Source of the DNA: Gemmiger sp. An120
Lineage (GTDB): Bacteria; Bacillota; Clostridia; Oscillospirales; Ruminococcaceae
Length of the DNA: 44,832 nucleotides
Assembly: GCF_002160955.1 (NCBI RefSeq)
Contig: NZ_NFLN01000021.1
Coordinates: 1 to 44,832 of the forward strand
Reading direction: 5' to 3'
Positions 1-9,037 of the stretch are shown in pieces. Positions within the stretch are counted from its first letter, which is position 1, and each line of letters starts with the position of its first letter. The position numbers were made by a program, and so were the translations under genes. The notes below the pieces were generated by a model. The model saw nothing but the letters and a program-made list of their open reading frames with translations, made no database searches and was not told the DNA's origin.

Positions 1-1189
1 GCGCGGGGGTGGGCTCCGGGGTAGGCTCCGGCGGCCAGACCACGTTTTCAAAGAAATCGTTTTTGGCGGTATCCGGCCCCACGGTGGTGTAGGCCAGGCC
101 GAACTGCCGGCAGTCGTTCTTGCCGGAATCCTTTACCGAGAACCAGGCCGTCTGGCTGGCGTGGCAGGCAAAGCCCTCGGCCGCCATCTCCAGGGCGGTA
201 CGCCCGCCGAAAGCTTCCAGAGGCATCTGGCCCCATTCCATGGTGATGGTGTTCTCCGGCCAGAGATGCAGATAGGCTTTCTGCACCTCCCAGGGCTCGT
301 AGGGCAGATCGGTGTACTGGGCCGGATCGGCGGCGGCGGGCAGGGCGGCCAGCAGGGTCTTGGCGTTGAGCCGGTGGGCCCCGTGGCCGTACTCGCCGTT
401 AATGTCGTGGGCCACCACCACCTCCGGCTTGAACCGGCGCAGCAGTTCCACTTGCCAGGCGGTGATGGTATCCTCTCCATAGACCTGGATGGCCGATTCC
501 AGGCTGGCCTTGGAGGCGTACAGGTCCGGGAACTCCGAGATCACCGGGTAGTTCTTTACCCCCACCGTCCACAGCCCGTCCAGCAGCTCGTGGGGGCGGT
601 AGGGCTCGCCCCAGTGGTTGGTCATGTAGGCCACCTGCACCGCCATGCCCTTTTCCCCGGCGTAGTAGGGCATGGTGCCGCCGAACCAGAGATGCTCGTC
701 GTCGGCGTGGGTGGGCAGCACCAGCAGGTCCGCGTCCTCGCAGGGGGGCTGCCACACCTGTACCCAGGCCGGCGGGGTGTCCCCGGTCAGGGCGTAGACC
801 TCGCAGAGGATCGCCCCCTGCGGCGCTTCAATCGTCGCGGAGGACGCGGCCCGGGGCAGGGTCACGTATTCATGCAGAAACCCCTGCCGGCCCCAGGTGG
901 AGGCGGGCTGGCCGCCGTCCGGGGTGAGGATCCACTCCCCGGGGGGCTGGTCCCAGATCACATAGAGGGCATCAAAGGGGGTCTCGGCGGTGACGGTCAC
1001 GGTGTTGCCGGACAGGGTCACCTTGGTGGAGCGGCTGCCGTCGGTGAGGGAGGAGGCAGCCTGCCCGCCCACCGAGACGGTCAGGGGCAGGGCCTCTTCG
1101 GGCTGGGCGGCGCGGACCGGGGCGGCCAGCAGCAGCGCCAGCGCGGCGGCGCAGACCGCGGCGCGGCGCAGAAAAACGGAAAGGGACAT
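1..1189 (-). CDS. Secreted PIG-L family deacetylase, partial (C-terminus outside window)
   Basis: The frame is open from an ATG at 1189 to the left edge, about 396 codons without a stop. GGAGAAAGGA lies just upstream of the ATG. The protein starts with a signal peptide (SVFLRR, then an Ala/Leu-rich core, ending near residue 28). About 130 residues of beta-rich sequence follow, then the PIG-L motif LPTHADDEHLWFGG with H161-A-D-D-E165. That motif is the zinc site of LmbE-like N-acetylglucosaminyl deacetylases. Further downstream come VVVAHDINGEYGHGAHR and a conserved WGQMPLEAFGGRTALEMA segment. The last visible residues are a Pro-rich linker (PPEPTPEPTPA), which suggests a wall- or membrane-anchoring C-terminus beyond the edge. 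The protein probably acts outside the cell on an amino-sugar glycan; the substrate is unknown. Confidence 0.85.
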   Translation of the reverse strand, partial: MSLSVFLRRAAVCAAALALLLAAPVRAAQPEEALPLTVSVGGQAASSLTDGSRSTKVTLSGNTVTVTAETPFDALYVIWDQPPGEWILTPDGGQPASTWGRQGFLHEYVTLPRAASSATIEAPQGAILCEVYALTGDTPPAWVQVWQPPCEDADLLVLPTHADDEHLWFGGTMPYYAGEKGMAVQVAYMTNHWGEPYRPHELLDGLWTVGVKNYPVISEFPDLYASKASLESAIQVYGEDTITAWQVELLRRFKPEVVVAHDINGEYGHGAHRLNAKTLLAALPAAADPAQYTDLPYEPWEVQKAYLHLWPENTITMEWGQMPLEAFGGRTALEMAAEGFACHASQTAWFSVKDSGKNDCRQFGLAYTTVGPDTAKNDFFENVVWPPEPTPEPTPA

Positions 1190-1255
1190 AGGGGATGGTC
1201 CTTTCTCCGGGCCGGGCCCGGGGGCAAAAGAGGGTTGTCCTATACTATAGCATAT

Positions 1256-1284
1256 ACTATAGCATAATACGCGCGATCGGGCAA
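1256..1284 (-). promoter_or_regulatory. Promoter of the PIG-L deacetylase gene
   Basis: On the minus strand TTGCCC (1284-1279) and TATAGT (1261-1256) are separated by 17 bp. A 12-bp tandem duplication (TATACTATAGCA, 1241-1264) places a second TATAGT-like box 12 bp downstream, so a second start point is possible. Confidence 0.55.
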
Positions 1285-1350
1285 AAACCTTTCATTCCGA
1301 TAAAAATTTCCCGCAGCCGGGGAAAAAGCAGCAAAATCGCAGGAATTGTG

Positions 1351-1379
1351 TTGCATCCCGCCCCATAAAGCGATATACT
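1351..1379 (+). promoter_or_regulatory. Promoter of the HAD phosphatase gene
   Basis: TTGCAT at 1351-1356, a 17-bp spacer and TATACT at 1374-1379. Transcription would start about 35 bp before the ATG at 1420. Confidence 0.65.
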
Positions 1380-1419
1380 GAATCAGTTGACTAAAGTGTA
1401 CAAGGAGGCGGCGGAAGGG

Positions 1420-2076
1420 ATGTCGCTGCAATACAAAGCGGTGCTGTTTGATCTGGACGGCACCCTGCTGAACTCATTGGAAGATCTGGCGGACGCCACC
1501 AACGCGGCGCTGACCGCCTTTGGCCTGCCGGTGCGCACGGTGGACGAGGTGCGGCAGTTTGTGGGCAACGGGGTGCGCCTGCTGATGGAGCGGGCGGTGC
1601 CCGGCGGGGCGCAGCATCCGCAGTTTGAGGAGATCCTGGCGTATTTCAAGGAATACTATGCGGCCCACTGCCGCGTCAAGACCGCGCCCTATCCGGGGAT
1701 TCTGCCGCTGCTGGACGCGCTGGCCGCGGCCGGGGCGAAAACCGCGGTGGTGAGCAACAAGTTCGACGGGGCGGTGAAGGAGCTGGCCCGGGAGTATTTC
1801 GGGCCGCGGGTGGCGCTGGCGGTGGGGGAAAAGCCCGGCGTGCGCAAGAAGCCCGCGCCGGACGCGGTGCTGGAGGCGCTGCGGCAGCTGGAGGTTGCGC
1901 CCGGACAGGCGGTGTACATCGGGGATTCCGACGTGGACGTGGAGACGGCCCGCAACGCGGGGCTGGACGGCATCGGGGTAAGCTGGGGGTTCCGGTCCCG
2001 GCAGGTGCTGGAAGAGGCGGGGGCGGCGCGCATCGCGGCCGACCCGGCGCAGCTGGCCCGGATGCTGGGGCTGTAA
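1420..2076 (+). CDS. gph: HAD-superfamily hydrolase, phosphoglycolate phosphatase-like
   Basis: A 218-residue protein with the four HAD motifs. VLFDLDGTLLNS near the N-terminus holds the nucleophile Asp and the acid/base Asp. VVSNK is motif II. KKPAPDAVL supplies the motif III Lys. YIGDSDVDVETARNAG is motif IV with the Mg-binding acidic residues. A helical cap (residues about 15-85) places it in the Gph/PpaX group, which hydrolyses 2-phosphoglycolate or similar small phosphate esters. A TTG at 1387 is also in frame, but the ATG at 1420 is preferred. It begins directly before the conserved beta-strand and has AAGGAGG at 1402-1408. Exact substrate is not determined by sequence. Gene symbol is tentative. 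Confidence 0.85.
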   Translation: MSLQYKAVLFDLDGTLLNSLEDLADATNAALTAFGLPVRTVDEVRQFVGNGVRLLMERAVPGGAQHPQFEEILAYFKEYYAAHCRVKTAPYPGILPLLDALAAAGAKTAVVSNKFDGAVKELAREYFGPRVALAVGEKPGVRKKPAPDAVLEALRQLEVAPGQAVYIGDSDVDVETARNAGLDGIGVSWGFRSRQVLEEAGAARIAADPAQLARMLGL

Positions 2077-2174
2077 AAAGGGCACAGGCGGTTTTCGTGC
2101 CGCTGTGAGGCGGCTTTTGCGGGCCGCCGGATAGAGGGCACGCGGCAGCGCGTCCCGAGGAGGAGGAGTATTCA

Positions 2175-3557
2175 ATGCAACGCGAACGATTCAAATCCCG
2201 GCTGGGCTTTCTTTTGCTCAGCGCCGGGTGCGCCATCGGCCTGGGCAACGTATGGCGCTTCCCCTACATGGTGGGCCAGAACGGCGGCGCGTTCTTCGTG
2301 CTGTTCTATCTGCTGTTCCTGATCATCATGGGCCTGCCCATCCTGAGCATGGAGCTGGCGGTGGGCCGTGCCAGCCGCAAGAGCATCATCCGGGAGTTTG
2401 AAACCCTGGAAAAGCCCGGCAGCAAATGGCACTGGTACAGCCCCTTCGGCATGCTGGGCAACTACATGCTGATGTTCTTCTACACCGTGGTGGGCGGCTG
2501 GCTGGTAAACTACTTTGTGCAGTACCTGACCGGCAGCCTGGCCGGGCTGGACAGCGAGGGTGTGCAGGCGGCCTATGCCTCCATGCTGAGCGATCCGGCG
2601 GAGATGATCTCCTGGATGCTGGTGGTGGTGCTGATTGGCTTTGTGATCTGCCTGGGCGGCCTGCAGAAGGGCGTGGAGCGGATCAGCAAATGGATGATGG
2701 TGGCCCTGCTGGCGCTGATCCTGGTGCTGGCGGTGCGCAGCCTGACCCTGCCCGGCGGCGGCGAGGGCCTGGCCTTCTATCTGATGCCCAACCTGGAAAA
2801 CCTGAAAAAGGTAGGCCTGGTGAACTGCCTGGCCGGCGCCATGGAGCAGAGCTTCTTTACCCTGAGCCTGGGCATCGGCGCCATCGCCATCTTCGGCAGC
2901 TACATGGATAAGGACCGCACCCTGCTGGGCGAGAGCGTGGGCATTGCCGCGCTGGATACCTTTGTGGCGATCACCGCGGGCCTGATCATCTTCCCGGCCT
3001 GCTTTGCCTATGGTGTGGCCCCGGACAGCGGCCCGAACCTGCTGTTCGTGACCCTGCCCAACGTGTTCATCAACATGGCCGGCGGCCGGCTGTGGGGCGC
3101 TTTGTTCTTCCTGTTCATGAGCTTTGCGGCGCTGACCACCGTGGTGGCGGTGTTTGAGAACATCCTGGCCTGCTGCATGGACAAGTGGGGCTGGACCCGC
3201 AAGAAAGCGGTGCTGGTGAACCTGGTGATCCTGGCGCTGGGCAGCGTGCCCTGCGCGCTGGGCTTCAATGTATGGAGCAATTTCAACCCGCTGGGCGCGG
3301 GCACCGTGGTGATGGATCTGGAAGATTTCATCGTCAGCACCATCCTGCTGCCTTTCGGCTCGCTGCTGTATCTGCTGTTCTGCACCCGCCGCAGCGGCTG
3401 GGGCTTTGACGCCTATCTGGAGGAAGCCAACACCGGCAAAGGCCTGAAGATGGCCCGGGCGCTGCGCTTCTACCTGACCTGGATCCTGCCGGTCATGGTG
3501 GCGGTGCTGCTGGTCATGGGCCTGTGGAGCAAGCTGAAGTTCCTGTTTGTGGCATAA
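2175..3557 (+). CDS. Neurotransmitter:sodium symporter (NSS/SNF) family transporter
   Basis: A 460-residue membrane protein with about 11 hydrophobic segments. The N-terminus (RERFKSRLGFLLLSAGCAIGLGNVWRFPY) is the NSS signature; the unwound TM1 of this family binds sodium and the substrate. GGAFFVLFYLLF and the EQSFFTLSLGIGAIAIFGSYM segment (TM6 region) also fit. Bacterial relatives (LeuT, TnaT, MhsT) import hydrophobic or aromatic amino acids with Na+, so amino-acid uptake is the likely role. It starts at 2175 behind GAGGAGGAGTATTCA. It follows the HAD gene by 98 bp and ends in its own terminator, so it may be transcribed alone or as a second gene of that unit. Confidence 0.92.
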   Translation: MQRERFKSRLGFLLLSAGCAIGLGNVWRFPYMVGQNGGAFFVLFYLLFLIIMGLPILSMELAVGRASRKSIIREFETLEKPGSKWHWYSPFGMLGNYMLMFFYTVVGGWLVNYFVQYLTGSLAGLDSEGVQAAYASMLSDPAEMISWMLVVVLIGFVICLGGLQKGVERISKWMMVALLALILVLAVRSLTLPGGGEGLAFYLMPNLENLKKVGLVNCLAGAMEQSFFTLSLGIGAIAIFGSYMDKDRTLLGESVGIAALDTFVAITAGLIIFPACFAYGVAPDSGPNLLFVTLPNVFINMAGGRLWGALFFLFMSFAALTTVVAVFENILACCMDKWGWTRKKAVLVNLVILALGSVPCALGFNVWSNFNPLGAGTVVMDLEDFIVSTILLPFGSLLYLLFCTRRSGWGFDAYLEEANTGKGLKMARALRFYLTWILPVMVAVLLVMGLWSKLKFLFVA

Positions 3558-3564
3558 TGTTTGC

Positions 3565-3593
3565 GGGGCGGGCGGCAGTCCGCCCCATTTTTT
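3565..3593 (+). terminator. Rho-independent terminator after the NSS transporter
   Basis: The arms GGGGCGG and CCGCCCC close a GC-rich hairpin at 3565-3586 and are followed by ATTTTTT. It lies only 19 bp before the next start codon. Confidence 0.8.
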
Positions 3594-3611
3594 GTATCAG
3601 GAGATACCCTT

Positions 3612-4346
3612 ATGAAAGAAAACCGATACGACGACAAGACCTTTTTTGACAAATACGGCCAGATGGCCCGGTCCCGGCTGGGGCTGGCCGGGGCAGGGGA
3701 GTGGACCTGCCTGCGGGCGCTGCTGCCCGACCTGACCGGTGCGCAGGTGCTGGATCTGGGCTGCGGCTACGGCTGGCACTGCAAGTACGCCGCCGAACAG
3801 GGGGCGGCCCGGGTGCTGGGCACCGATCTGTCCGAGCGGATGCTGGCCGAGGCCCAAACCCGCAACCCGGATCCCCGGGTGGAATACCGCCGGGCGGCCA
3901 TGGAGGACCTGGACTTTGCCCCGGAAAGCTTTGATCTGGTGTTCAGCTCGCTGGCGCTGCACTATGTGGCCGACCTGGCCCCGCTGATGGAGCGCATCGC
4001 CAAATGGCTGCGGCCGGGCGGGCATCTGGTGTTCTCGGCGGAACATCCGGTGTACACCTGCCGCCCCGAACAGGACTGGTGGTACGACGAGGCGGGGAAC
4101 ATCCTGCACTTCCCGGTGGACCGGTATTTTGAGGAGGGCAAGCGCACCGCCACCTTTCTGGGGGAGCAGGTGGTGAAATACCACCGCACCCTGACCGGCT
4201 GGCTGGACCCGGTGCTGGCCGCGGGCCTGACGCTGGAACGGGTGGCGGAACCCACCCCGCCCCCGGAGATGCTGGATATCCCCGGCATGCGGGACGAACT
4301 GCGCCGCCCCATGATGCTGCTGGTGCGGGCGCGAAAACCCCTGTAA
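3612..4346 (+). CDS. Class I SAM-dependent methyltransferase
   Basis: A 244-residue methyltransferase. Motif I is VLDLGCGYGWHCKYAAEQGA. Motif II is LGTDLSERML, with the acidic residue that binds the ribose of SAM. ESFDLVFSSLALHYV is the post-II strand, and LRPGGHLVFSAEHPVY is motif III. The sequence resembles the ubiE/YcgJ-like small-molecule methyltransferases (Methyltransf_11/25). The long C-terminal part (KWLRPGG..., WWYDEAGN..., HRTLTGWLDPVLAAGL) is typical of this group, whose substrates are mostly unknown. The ATG at 3612, behind AGGAGATACCCTT, is preferred over the upstream in-frame ATG inside the terminator region. Confidence 0.88.
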   Translation: MKENRYDDKTFFDKYGQMARSRLGLAGAGEWTCLRALLPDLTGAQVLDLGCGYGWHCKYAAEQGAARVLGTDLSERMLAEAQTRNPDPRVEYRRAAMEDLDFAPESFDLVFSSLALHYVADLAPLMERIAKWLRPGGHLVFSAEHPVYTCRPEQDWWYDEAGNILHFPVDRYFEEGKRTATFLGEQVVKYHRTLTGWLDPVLAAGLTLERVAEPTPPPEMLDIPGMRDELRRPMMLLVRARKPL

Positions 4347-4357
4347 CCGTAAAAAAC

Positions 4358-4404
4358 AAGGCCGGTGCGTACACGGATACGCACCGGCCTTGCTTTTTGT
4401 TTTT
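4358..4404. terminator. Bidirectional terminator between the methyltransferase and the ABC exporter
   Basis: A long stem with arms AAGGCCGGTGCGT and ACGCACCGGCCTT occupies 4358-4391. TGCTTTTTGTTTTT follows on the plus strand and TTGTTTTTTACGG on the minus strand, so it can stop both convergent genes. Confidence 0.88.
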
Positions 4405-4409
4405 CCCGA

Positions 4410-4466
4410 GGGCCGAGTATTCGGCCCGACAGATGGGGGGCTGGGGGACTGGTCCCCCAGATTGGC
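4410..4466. repeat. Family A repeat, half element (middle and outer hairpins)
   Basis: Follows the terminator at 4358. GGGCCGAGTATTCGGCCC (4410-4427) is the middle hairpin. The outer hairpin has the arm CTGGGGGAC (4441-4449) pairing to 4460. The end motif AGATTGGC follows, four bases before the stop codon of the ABC gene at 4470-4472. Together with the terminator this is the centre-plus-right half of the element seen complete at 20306-20509. Confidence 0.75.
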
Positions 4467-4469
4467 ATA

Positions 4470-6323
4470 TCAGCCCGCGGTGTCCGCGAACTGGCTCTGG
4501 TAGAGTTCGGCGTAGAAGCCGCCCTTGGCCAGCAATTCGTCGTGATTGCCGGTCTCCACGATATCGCCGTCCTTCATCACCAGGATGATGTCGGCGTTGC
4601 GGATGGTGGACAGCCGGTGCGCAATGATAAAGCTGGTACGCCCGGCGGTCAGGGCGTCCATGGCCCGCTGGATGCTCAGCTCGGTGCGGGTATCCACGCT
4701 GGAGGTGGCCTCGTCCAGGATCAGCACCTTCGGGTCGGAGATGATGGTGCGGGCGATGGTCAGCAGCTGTTTCTGGCCCTGGCTGATGTTGCTGGCTTCC
4801 TCGTTCAGGATGGTGTCATACCCGTCGGGCAGGGTATGCACGAAATGATCCACCTGCGCCGCTTTGGCCGCGGCGTAGACCTCCTCGTCGGTGGCGTCCA
4901 GCCGGCCGAACCGGATGTTCTCCCGGATGGTGCCGCTGTACAGCCAGGTATCCTGCAATACCATGCCGAAGGTATCCCGCAGATCGCCCCGGGCGTACTG
5001 GCGCAGGTCGTAGCCGTCCAGCAGGATGGCGCCCTCGGTCACGTCATAGAACCGCATCAGCAGCTTGACCATGGTGGTCTTGCCCGCGCCGGTGGGGCCC
5101 ACGATGGCCACCTTGGTGCCCGGCTTGACCATGGCCGAGAAATCATGAATGATCGTCTTTTCCGGCAGATAGCCGAACTGCACATGGGCAAACCACACCG
5201 CACCCTCGGCCTTGTCGGCAGGCACCGGGGCGGGCGGGTCGGCGGGTTCCTCTTCCTCCGCCAGGAAAGCAAACACCCGCTCGGCGGCCGCGGCGGTCTG
5301 CTGCAGCACGTTGGAGATGTTGGCGATCTGGGTGATCGGCTGGGTAAACTGCCGCACATACTGGGTAAACGCCTGGATGTCGCCCACCGTGATGGAGCCG
5401 TTCAGGGTCAGAAACCCGCCCAGCACACAGATGGCCACATAACCCAGGTTGCCCACAAAGTTCATCAGAGGCATCATCATGCCGCTGAGGAACTGGCTCT
5501 TCCAGCCCGCCTTGTACAGGTCCTGGTTCAGCTTTTCAAAGGTCTCGATGCTCTCCTGCTGGCCGTTGAAGGCGGTCAGGATCACATGGCCGCCGTACAT
5601 CTCCTCCACGTGGCCGTTCACATGGCCCAGCATCTCCTGCTGGCGGCGGAAAAACGGCTGGCTGCGGCGCACCACCTGGCTGACGATCAGCACGCTGACC
5701 GGCAGGATGCACAGCGCCACCAGGGTCATCACCGGGCTGATGGTGAGCATCATCACCAGCACGCCGATCAGGGCGGCCACGTTGGTCACGATCTGGGACA
5801 GGCTCTGGTTCAGGGTCTGGGTCACCGTGTCCACATCGTTGGTGATGCGGCTGAGCACCTCGCCGCTCTGCACCCGGTCAAAGTAGGACAGGGGCAGCTT
5901 GTCGATCTTGTTGCTGATGTCCCGGCGCATGGAATAGCTGATCTTGGTGGCCACGCCGCTCATCAGCCAGCCCTGCAGGTAGCTCAGCAGGGCGCTGGCC
6001 AGATACAGCGCCGCCAGGGTGAGCAGAATGGCGCCGATCACCCCGAAATCAATGCCGCCGGTACCGGTGAGCATGGCGATCAGGCCGTTGAACAGCTCGG
6101 TGGTGGCGCGGCCCAGGATCTTGGGCCCGAAGATGGAGAACACGGTGCTGGCGGCGGCGCAGACCAGCGCCACCACGATACCGGGCAGAAACGGCGCCAG
6201 ATATCCCAGCAGTTTTTTCATGGAACCTTTGAAATCCCGGGCCTTTTCCCCGGGCATCATGCCGCCGGGGCCGTGGCCGCCCGGCCGCGGGCCCATCGGA
6301 CGATGGTTGGTATTGGCTGCCAT
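4470..6323 (-). CDS. Heterodimeric ABC exporter, subunit with canonical catalytic site
   Basis: A 617-residue half-transporter. A Gly/Pro/Met-rich cytosolic N-tail (residues 1-30) precedes six transmembrane helices (about 40-340) and a nucleotide-binding domain. Walker A is GPTGAGKT (409-416) and Walker B is VLILDEATSSVD, with D537 and the catalytic E538. The signature loop reads ISQGQKQL, not LSGGQ. In heterodimeric exporters (TM287/288, LmrCD, BmrCD) this combination is complementary to a partner with a canonical signature and a defective Walker B. The preceding gene is that partner. Start and stop overlap as TAATG, which implies translational coupling. Likely a multidrug or lipid-linked substrate exporter under MarR control. 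Confidence 0.92.
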   Translation of the reverse strand: MAANTNHRPMGPRPGGHGPGGMMPGEKARDFKGSMKKLLGYLAPFLPGIVVALVCAAASTVFSIFGPKILGRATTELFNGLIAMLTGTGGIDFGVIGAILLTLAALYLASALLSYLQGWLMSGVATKISYSMRRDISNKIDKLPLSYFDRVQSGEVLSRITNDVDTVTQTLNQSLSQIVTNVAALIGVLVMMLTISPVMTLVALCILPVSVLIVSQVVRRSQPFFRRQQEMLGHVNGHVEEMYGGHVILTAFNGQQESIETFEKLNQDLYKAGWKSQFLSGMMMPLMNFVGNLGYVAICVLGGFLTLNGSITVGDIQAFTQYVRQFTQPITQIANISNVLQQTAAAAERVFAFLAEEEEPADPPAPVPADKAEGAVWFAHVQFGYLPEKTIIHDFSAMVKPGTKVAIVGPTGAGKTTMVKLLMRFYDVTEGAILLDGYDLRQYARGDLRDTFGMVLQDTWLYSGTIRENIRFGRLDATDEEVYAAAKAAQVDHFVHTLPDGYDTILNEEASNISQGQKQLLTIARTIISDPKVLILDEATSSVDTRTELSIQRAMDALTAGRTSFIIAHRLSTIRNADIILVMKDGDIVETGNHDELLAKGGFYAELYQSQFADTAG

Positions 6324-8473
6324 TATCCCAATTCCTCCTTTGAAAGCTGGCTCTGGGCGATCTCCCGGTATTCGGGGCAGGTGCGGAGCAGCTGCTCATG
6401 GGTGCCCTTGCCCACCACGCGGCCCTCGTCCAGCACGATGATCTGCTGCGCGTGCATGATGGTGCTGACCCGCTGGGCCACGATCAGCACGGTGGCGTCC
6501 TGGGTCCAGGGCCGCAGCGCGGTGCGCAGCGCCGCGTCGGTCTTGAAGTCCAGCGCGGAGAAGGTATCGTCAAAAATATAGATCGGGGCTTTCTTCACCA
6601 GCGCCCGGGCGATGGACAGGCGCTGCCGCTGCCCGCCGGACACGTTGGTGCCCCCCTGGCTGACCGGCGCGTCCATGCCGCCGGGCAGTTTATCCACAAA
6701 CTCGGTGGCCTGGGCCACCGCGGCCGCCGCCCGCAGGGTCTCGTCGTCGGCGTTTTCGTCGCCGGTGCGCAGGTTGGAGGCGATGGTGCCGCTGAACAAC
6801 AGGCCCTTCTGGGGCACATAGCCGATGGCCGCGCGCAGATCCTGCTGACGCAGCTGCCGCACATCCACCCCGTCGATCAGCACCTGGCCCTCGGTGGCGT
6901 CATAGAACCGGGGAATCAGGTTGATCAGGGTGGACTTGCCCGAACCGGTGGAGCCGATAAAGGCGGTGGTCTCGCCGGGGCGGGCAGTGAAGCTGATATG
7001 CTCCAGCACGTCCGCGTCCGCGCCGCCGTACCGGAAGCTCACGTCCCTGAACTCCACCACGCCCTTGACCGGCTGGTTCATGGGCACGGGGCTTTCCGGG
7101 TCGGCCACGGAATTTTCGGTGTCCAGCACCTGGCAGATACGGTCGGCCGAGACGCTGGCACGGGGCACCAGAATGAACATCAGGCTGATGAACAGGAAGC
7201 TCATGATCACCTGCATGGCGTACTGGATAAAGGCCATCATATCGCCCACCTGCAGGCTGCTGGCGGCGATCTGCTTGCCGCCGAACCAGACGATCAGCAG
7301 GCTGATGCCGTTCATCACCAGGGTCATCACCGGCAGCATGGTGGCCATGGCCCGGTTGACGAACAGGGTGTTGCCGGTCAGGTCCTTGTTGGCGGAATCA
7401 AACCGCTTCTGCATAAAGTCCTGGTTGGCAAAGGCCCGCACCACCATCAGGCCGGACAACTCCTCCCGGCTGACCAGGTTGAGCCGGTCCACCAGGCTCT
7501 GCATCTTTTTGAACCGGGGCAGCGCCACCTTGAACAGCACCAGGATCAACGTGAGCATCAGGGTCAGCGCCAGCGCCAGCACCCAGGCCAGCTGAGGGCA
7601 TTTGCGCAGGCCCATGATCAGGCCGCCCAGGCCCATGATGGGCGCAAAGCAGAGCATCCGCAGGCCCACGCTCAAAAAGTTCTGCACCTGGGTGATGTCG
7701 TTGGTGGAACGGGTGATCAGGCTGGCGGTGGAGAACTGGTCCATCTCCGCGTTATTGAAATAGGTGACCCGGGTGAACACGTCCCGGCGCAGATCCCGGC
7801 CCACGCCCGCGCCCAGACGGGACAGGCAGAAGCCCGCGCTGATGGCGCAGGCGGTGAGCAGCAGGGTCAGCCCCAGCATCCGCACACCCACCGACAGGAT
7901 ATACCCGGTCTGGATGGCGTCGGTGTCGGCGCCCAGGGTCTGGTAGAACCGCTTGACCAGCACCGCGCCGGTCTGGCCCAGCAGGCTGTCCGGGGTGACG
8001 GCGGCGGTGTTTACCGCCTCGTCAATGTCGCTCTGGTCCAGGGTGGCCAGGGCCGCCGGGTCCATGGCCGAAGCCCCCGCCGCCTGCACCAGGGCATAGG
8101 CCGCCCGGGAAAAGGCCCCGTTGGCCCCGCTGTCCTCGGCGTCGGCGGCCAGCACCCAGTCGCTTTCGGTCAGATTCGGGTAGGTTTTCTGCCAGTGGGC
8201 CAGGCCCTCGGCGCTCTCGCCCGCGGATACATAAGCCGCCGCCACGGCGGCCGCGTCGTCCTCGTTCATGAACCGCTGCATCAGGGCCATGCTCGCCGCG
8301 TCGATCGCCTCCGGGGCGGACTGGGTAATGCCGCCCTGCTGCAGGCCCACATTCACGATGTCGCTCATGTAGTTGGGCAGGGTCAGCTCCAGCATGGCCT
8401 GCCCGAACAGCAGCAGGATCGCCGCCGCCAGCAGGCCCAGATAGGGCTTCATATAGCGTTTCAGTTTCAGCAT
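6323..8473 (-). CDS. Heterodimeric ABC exporter, subunit with degenerate Walker B
   Basis: A 716-residue half-transporter. It is unusually long because residues about 38-185, between TM1 and TM2, form an extracytoplasmic insertion rich in Ala, Asp and Glu. The nucleotide-binding domain has Walker A GSTGSGKS (507-514), the canonical signature VSGGQRQR and Walker B IYIFDDTFSALD. In the last motif the catalytic Glu is replaced by Asp (D636), as in the degenerate half of known heterodimeric exporters. The start overlaps the end of the upstream marR gene by 7 bp and the stop overlaps the next ABC gene. The three genes form one operon. Confidence 0.92.
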   Translation of the reverse strand: MLKLKRYMKPYLGLLAAAILLLFGQAMLELTLPNYMSDIVNVGLQQGGITQSAPEAIDAASMALMQRFMNEDDAAAVAAAYVSAGESAEGLAHWQKTYPNLTESDWVLAADAEDSGANGAFSRAAYALVQAAGASAMDPAALATLDQSDIDEAVNTAAVTPDSLLGQTGAVLVKRFYQTLGADTDAIQTGYILSVGVRMLGLTLLLTACAISAGFCLSRLGAGVGRDLRRDVFTRVTYFNNAEMDQFSTASLITRSTNDITQVQNFLSVGLRMLCFAPIMGLGGLIMGLRKCPQLAWVLALALTLMLTLILVLFKVALPRFKKMQSLVDRLNLVSREELSGLMVVRAFANQDFMQKRFDSANKDLTGNTLFVNRAMATMLPVMTLVMNGISLLIVWFGGKQIAASSLQVGDMMAFIQYAMQVIMSFLFISLMFILVPRASVSADRICQVLDTENSVADPESPVPMNQPVKGVVEFRDVSFRYGGADADVLEHISFTARPGETTAFIGSTGSGKSTLINLIPRFYDATEGQVLIDGVDVRQLRQQDLRAAIGYVPQKGLLFSGTIASNLRTGDENADDETLRAAAAVAQATEFVDKLPGGMDAPVSQGGTNVSGGQRQRLSIARALVKKAPIYIFDDTFSALDFKTDAALRTALRPWTQDATVLIVAQRVSTIMHAQQIIVLDEGRVVGKGTHEQLLRTCPEYREIAQSQLSKEELG

Positions 8474-8991
8474 ACAGAATCTCCTTCCCGGGCGGGGTCG
8501 CCCGCGTTGCTCTGTTCCATCAGGTCCGCCAGCCTTTCCAGCAGGGCCAGCAGTTCATCCATCGACTGCTCGCCCATACCGGCCAGGATCTTCTCCATCC
8601 GGCAGGTAATGTTGCGCCGTGCCTGCTCCAGCAGCTGACGCCCGGCGAGGGTCACCCGCAGCAGCGCCGCCCGCCGGTCGGTGGGGTGGGGCAGACGCTC
8701 CACATAACCCAGGGCTTCCATCCGGCTGACCCGCTGGCTCAGCGCCGGCACCGTCTGCCCCATGACCGCCGCCACCTCCGACAGGCTGACCCCGGCGCTT
8801 TCCTCCGGGGGCGGCAGCGAAGCGCTGAGCAGCCCCGCCCCGTGGGGCGGACGCCCGCCGTATAAAATCACCATCAGGGTGGCGAACTGGGATTTGCTTA
8901 CCCCCGCACAGGGGATCACTTCGCTCCAGGCGCGGCGCATCCGGTCCATGGTCAGGAACATCTGCAGCGCCCGGCTTGTATCGTTTTCCAT
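8467..8991 (-). CDS. MarR family transcriptional regulator
   Basis: A 174-residue winged-helix protein. The DNA-binding part runs SLSEVAAVMGQTVPALSQRVSRMEALGYVERLPHPTDRRAALLRVTLAGRQLLE. The DRRA wing is diagnostic of MarR. Helices before and after it would form the dimer interface. The segment at about residues 45-65 (PPHGAGLLSASLPPPEESAG) is an extra loop. The ATG at 8991 is chosen for its GGGAGG site; a longer frame exists upstream but would begin at the promoter. As first gene of the exporter operon, it is probably an autorepressor that releases the operon when the exporter substrate binds. Confidence 0.9.
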   Translation of the reverse strand: MENDTSRALQMFLTMDRMRRAWSEVIPCAGVSKSQFATLMVILYGGRPPHGAGLLSASLPPPEESAGVSLSEVAAVMGQTVPALSQRVSRMEALGYVERLPHPTDRRAALLRVTLAGRQLLEQARRNITCRMEKILAGMGEQSMDELLALLERLADLMEQSNAGDPAREGDSVC

Positions 8992-9007
8992 GGCTGCCTC
9001 CCGTAAA

Positions 9008-9022
9008 GTTAAGTACGTTAAC
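9008..9022. promoter_or_regulatory. Probable MarR operator
   Basis: GTTAA GTACG TTAAC is a perfect inverted repeat between the promoter (9038-9065, minus) and the marR start at 8991. Its size, AT content and position fit MarR-family operators. Confidence 0.6.
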
Positions 9023-9037
9023 CATTCAGCGTGGACC

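Noticed and set aside
2077-2174. Terminator between the HAD and NSS genes
   Set aside because: GGCGGC/GCCGCC can pair but no T-tract follows, so no call was made.
6398-8638. 746-codon plus-strand open frame
   Set aside because: It is antisense to the ABC exporter genes and the end of marR. Its His/Gln/Gly/Ala-rich translation is typical of a GC-rich shadow frame.
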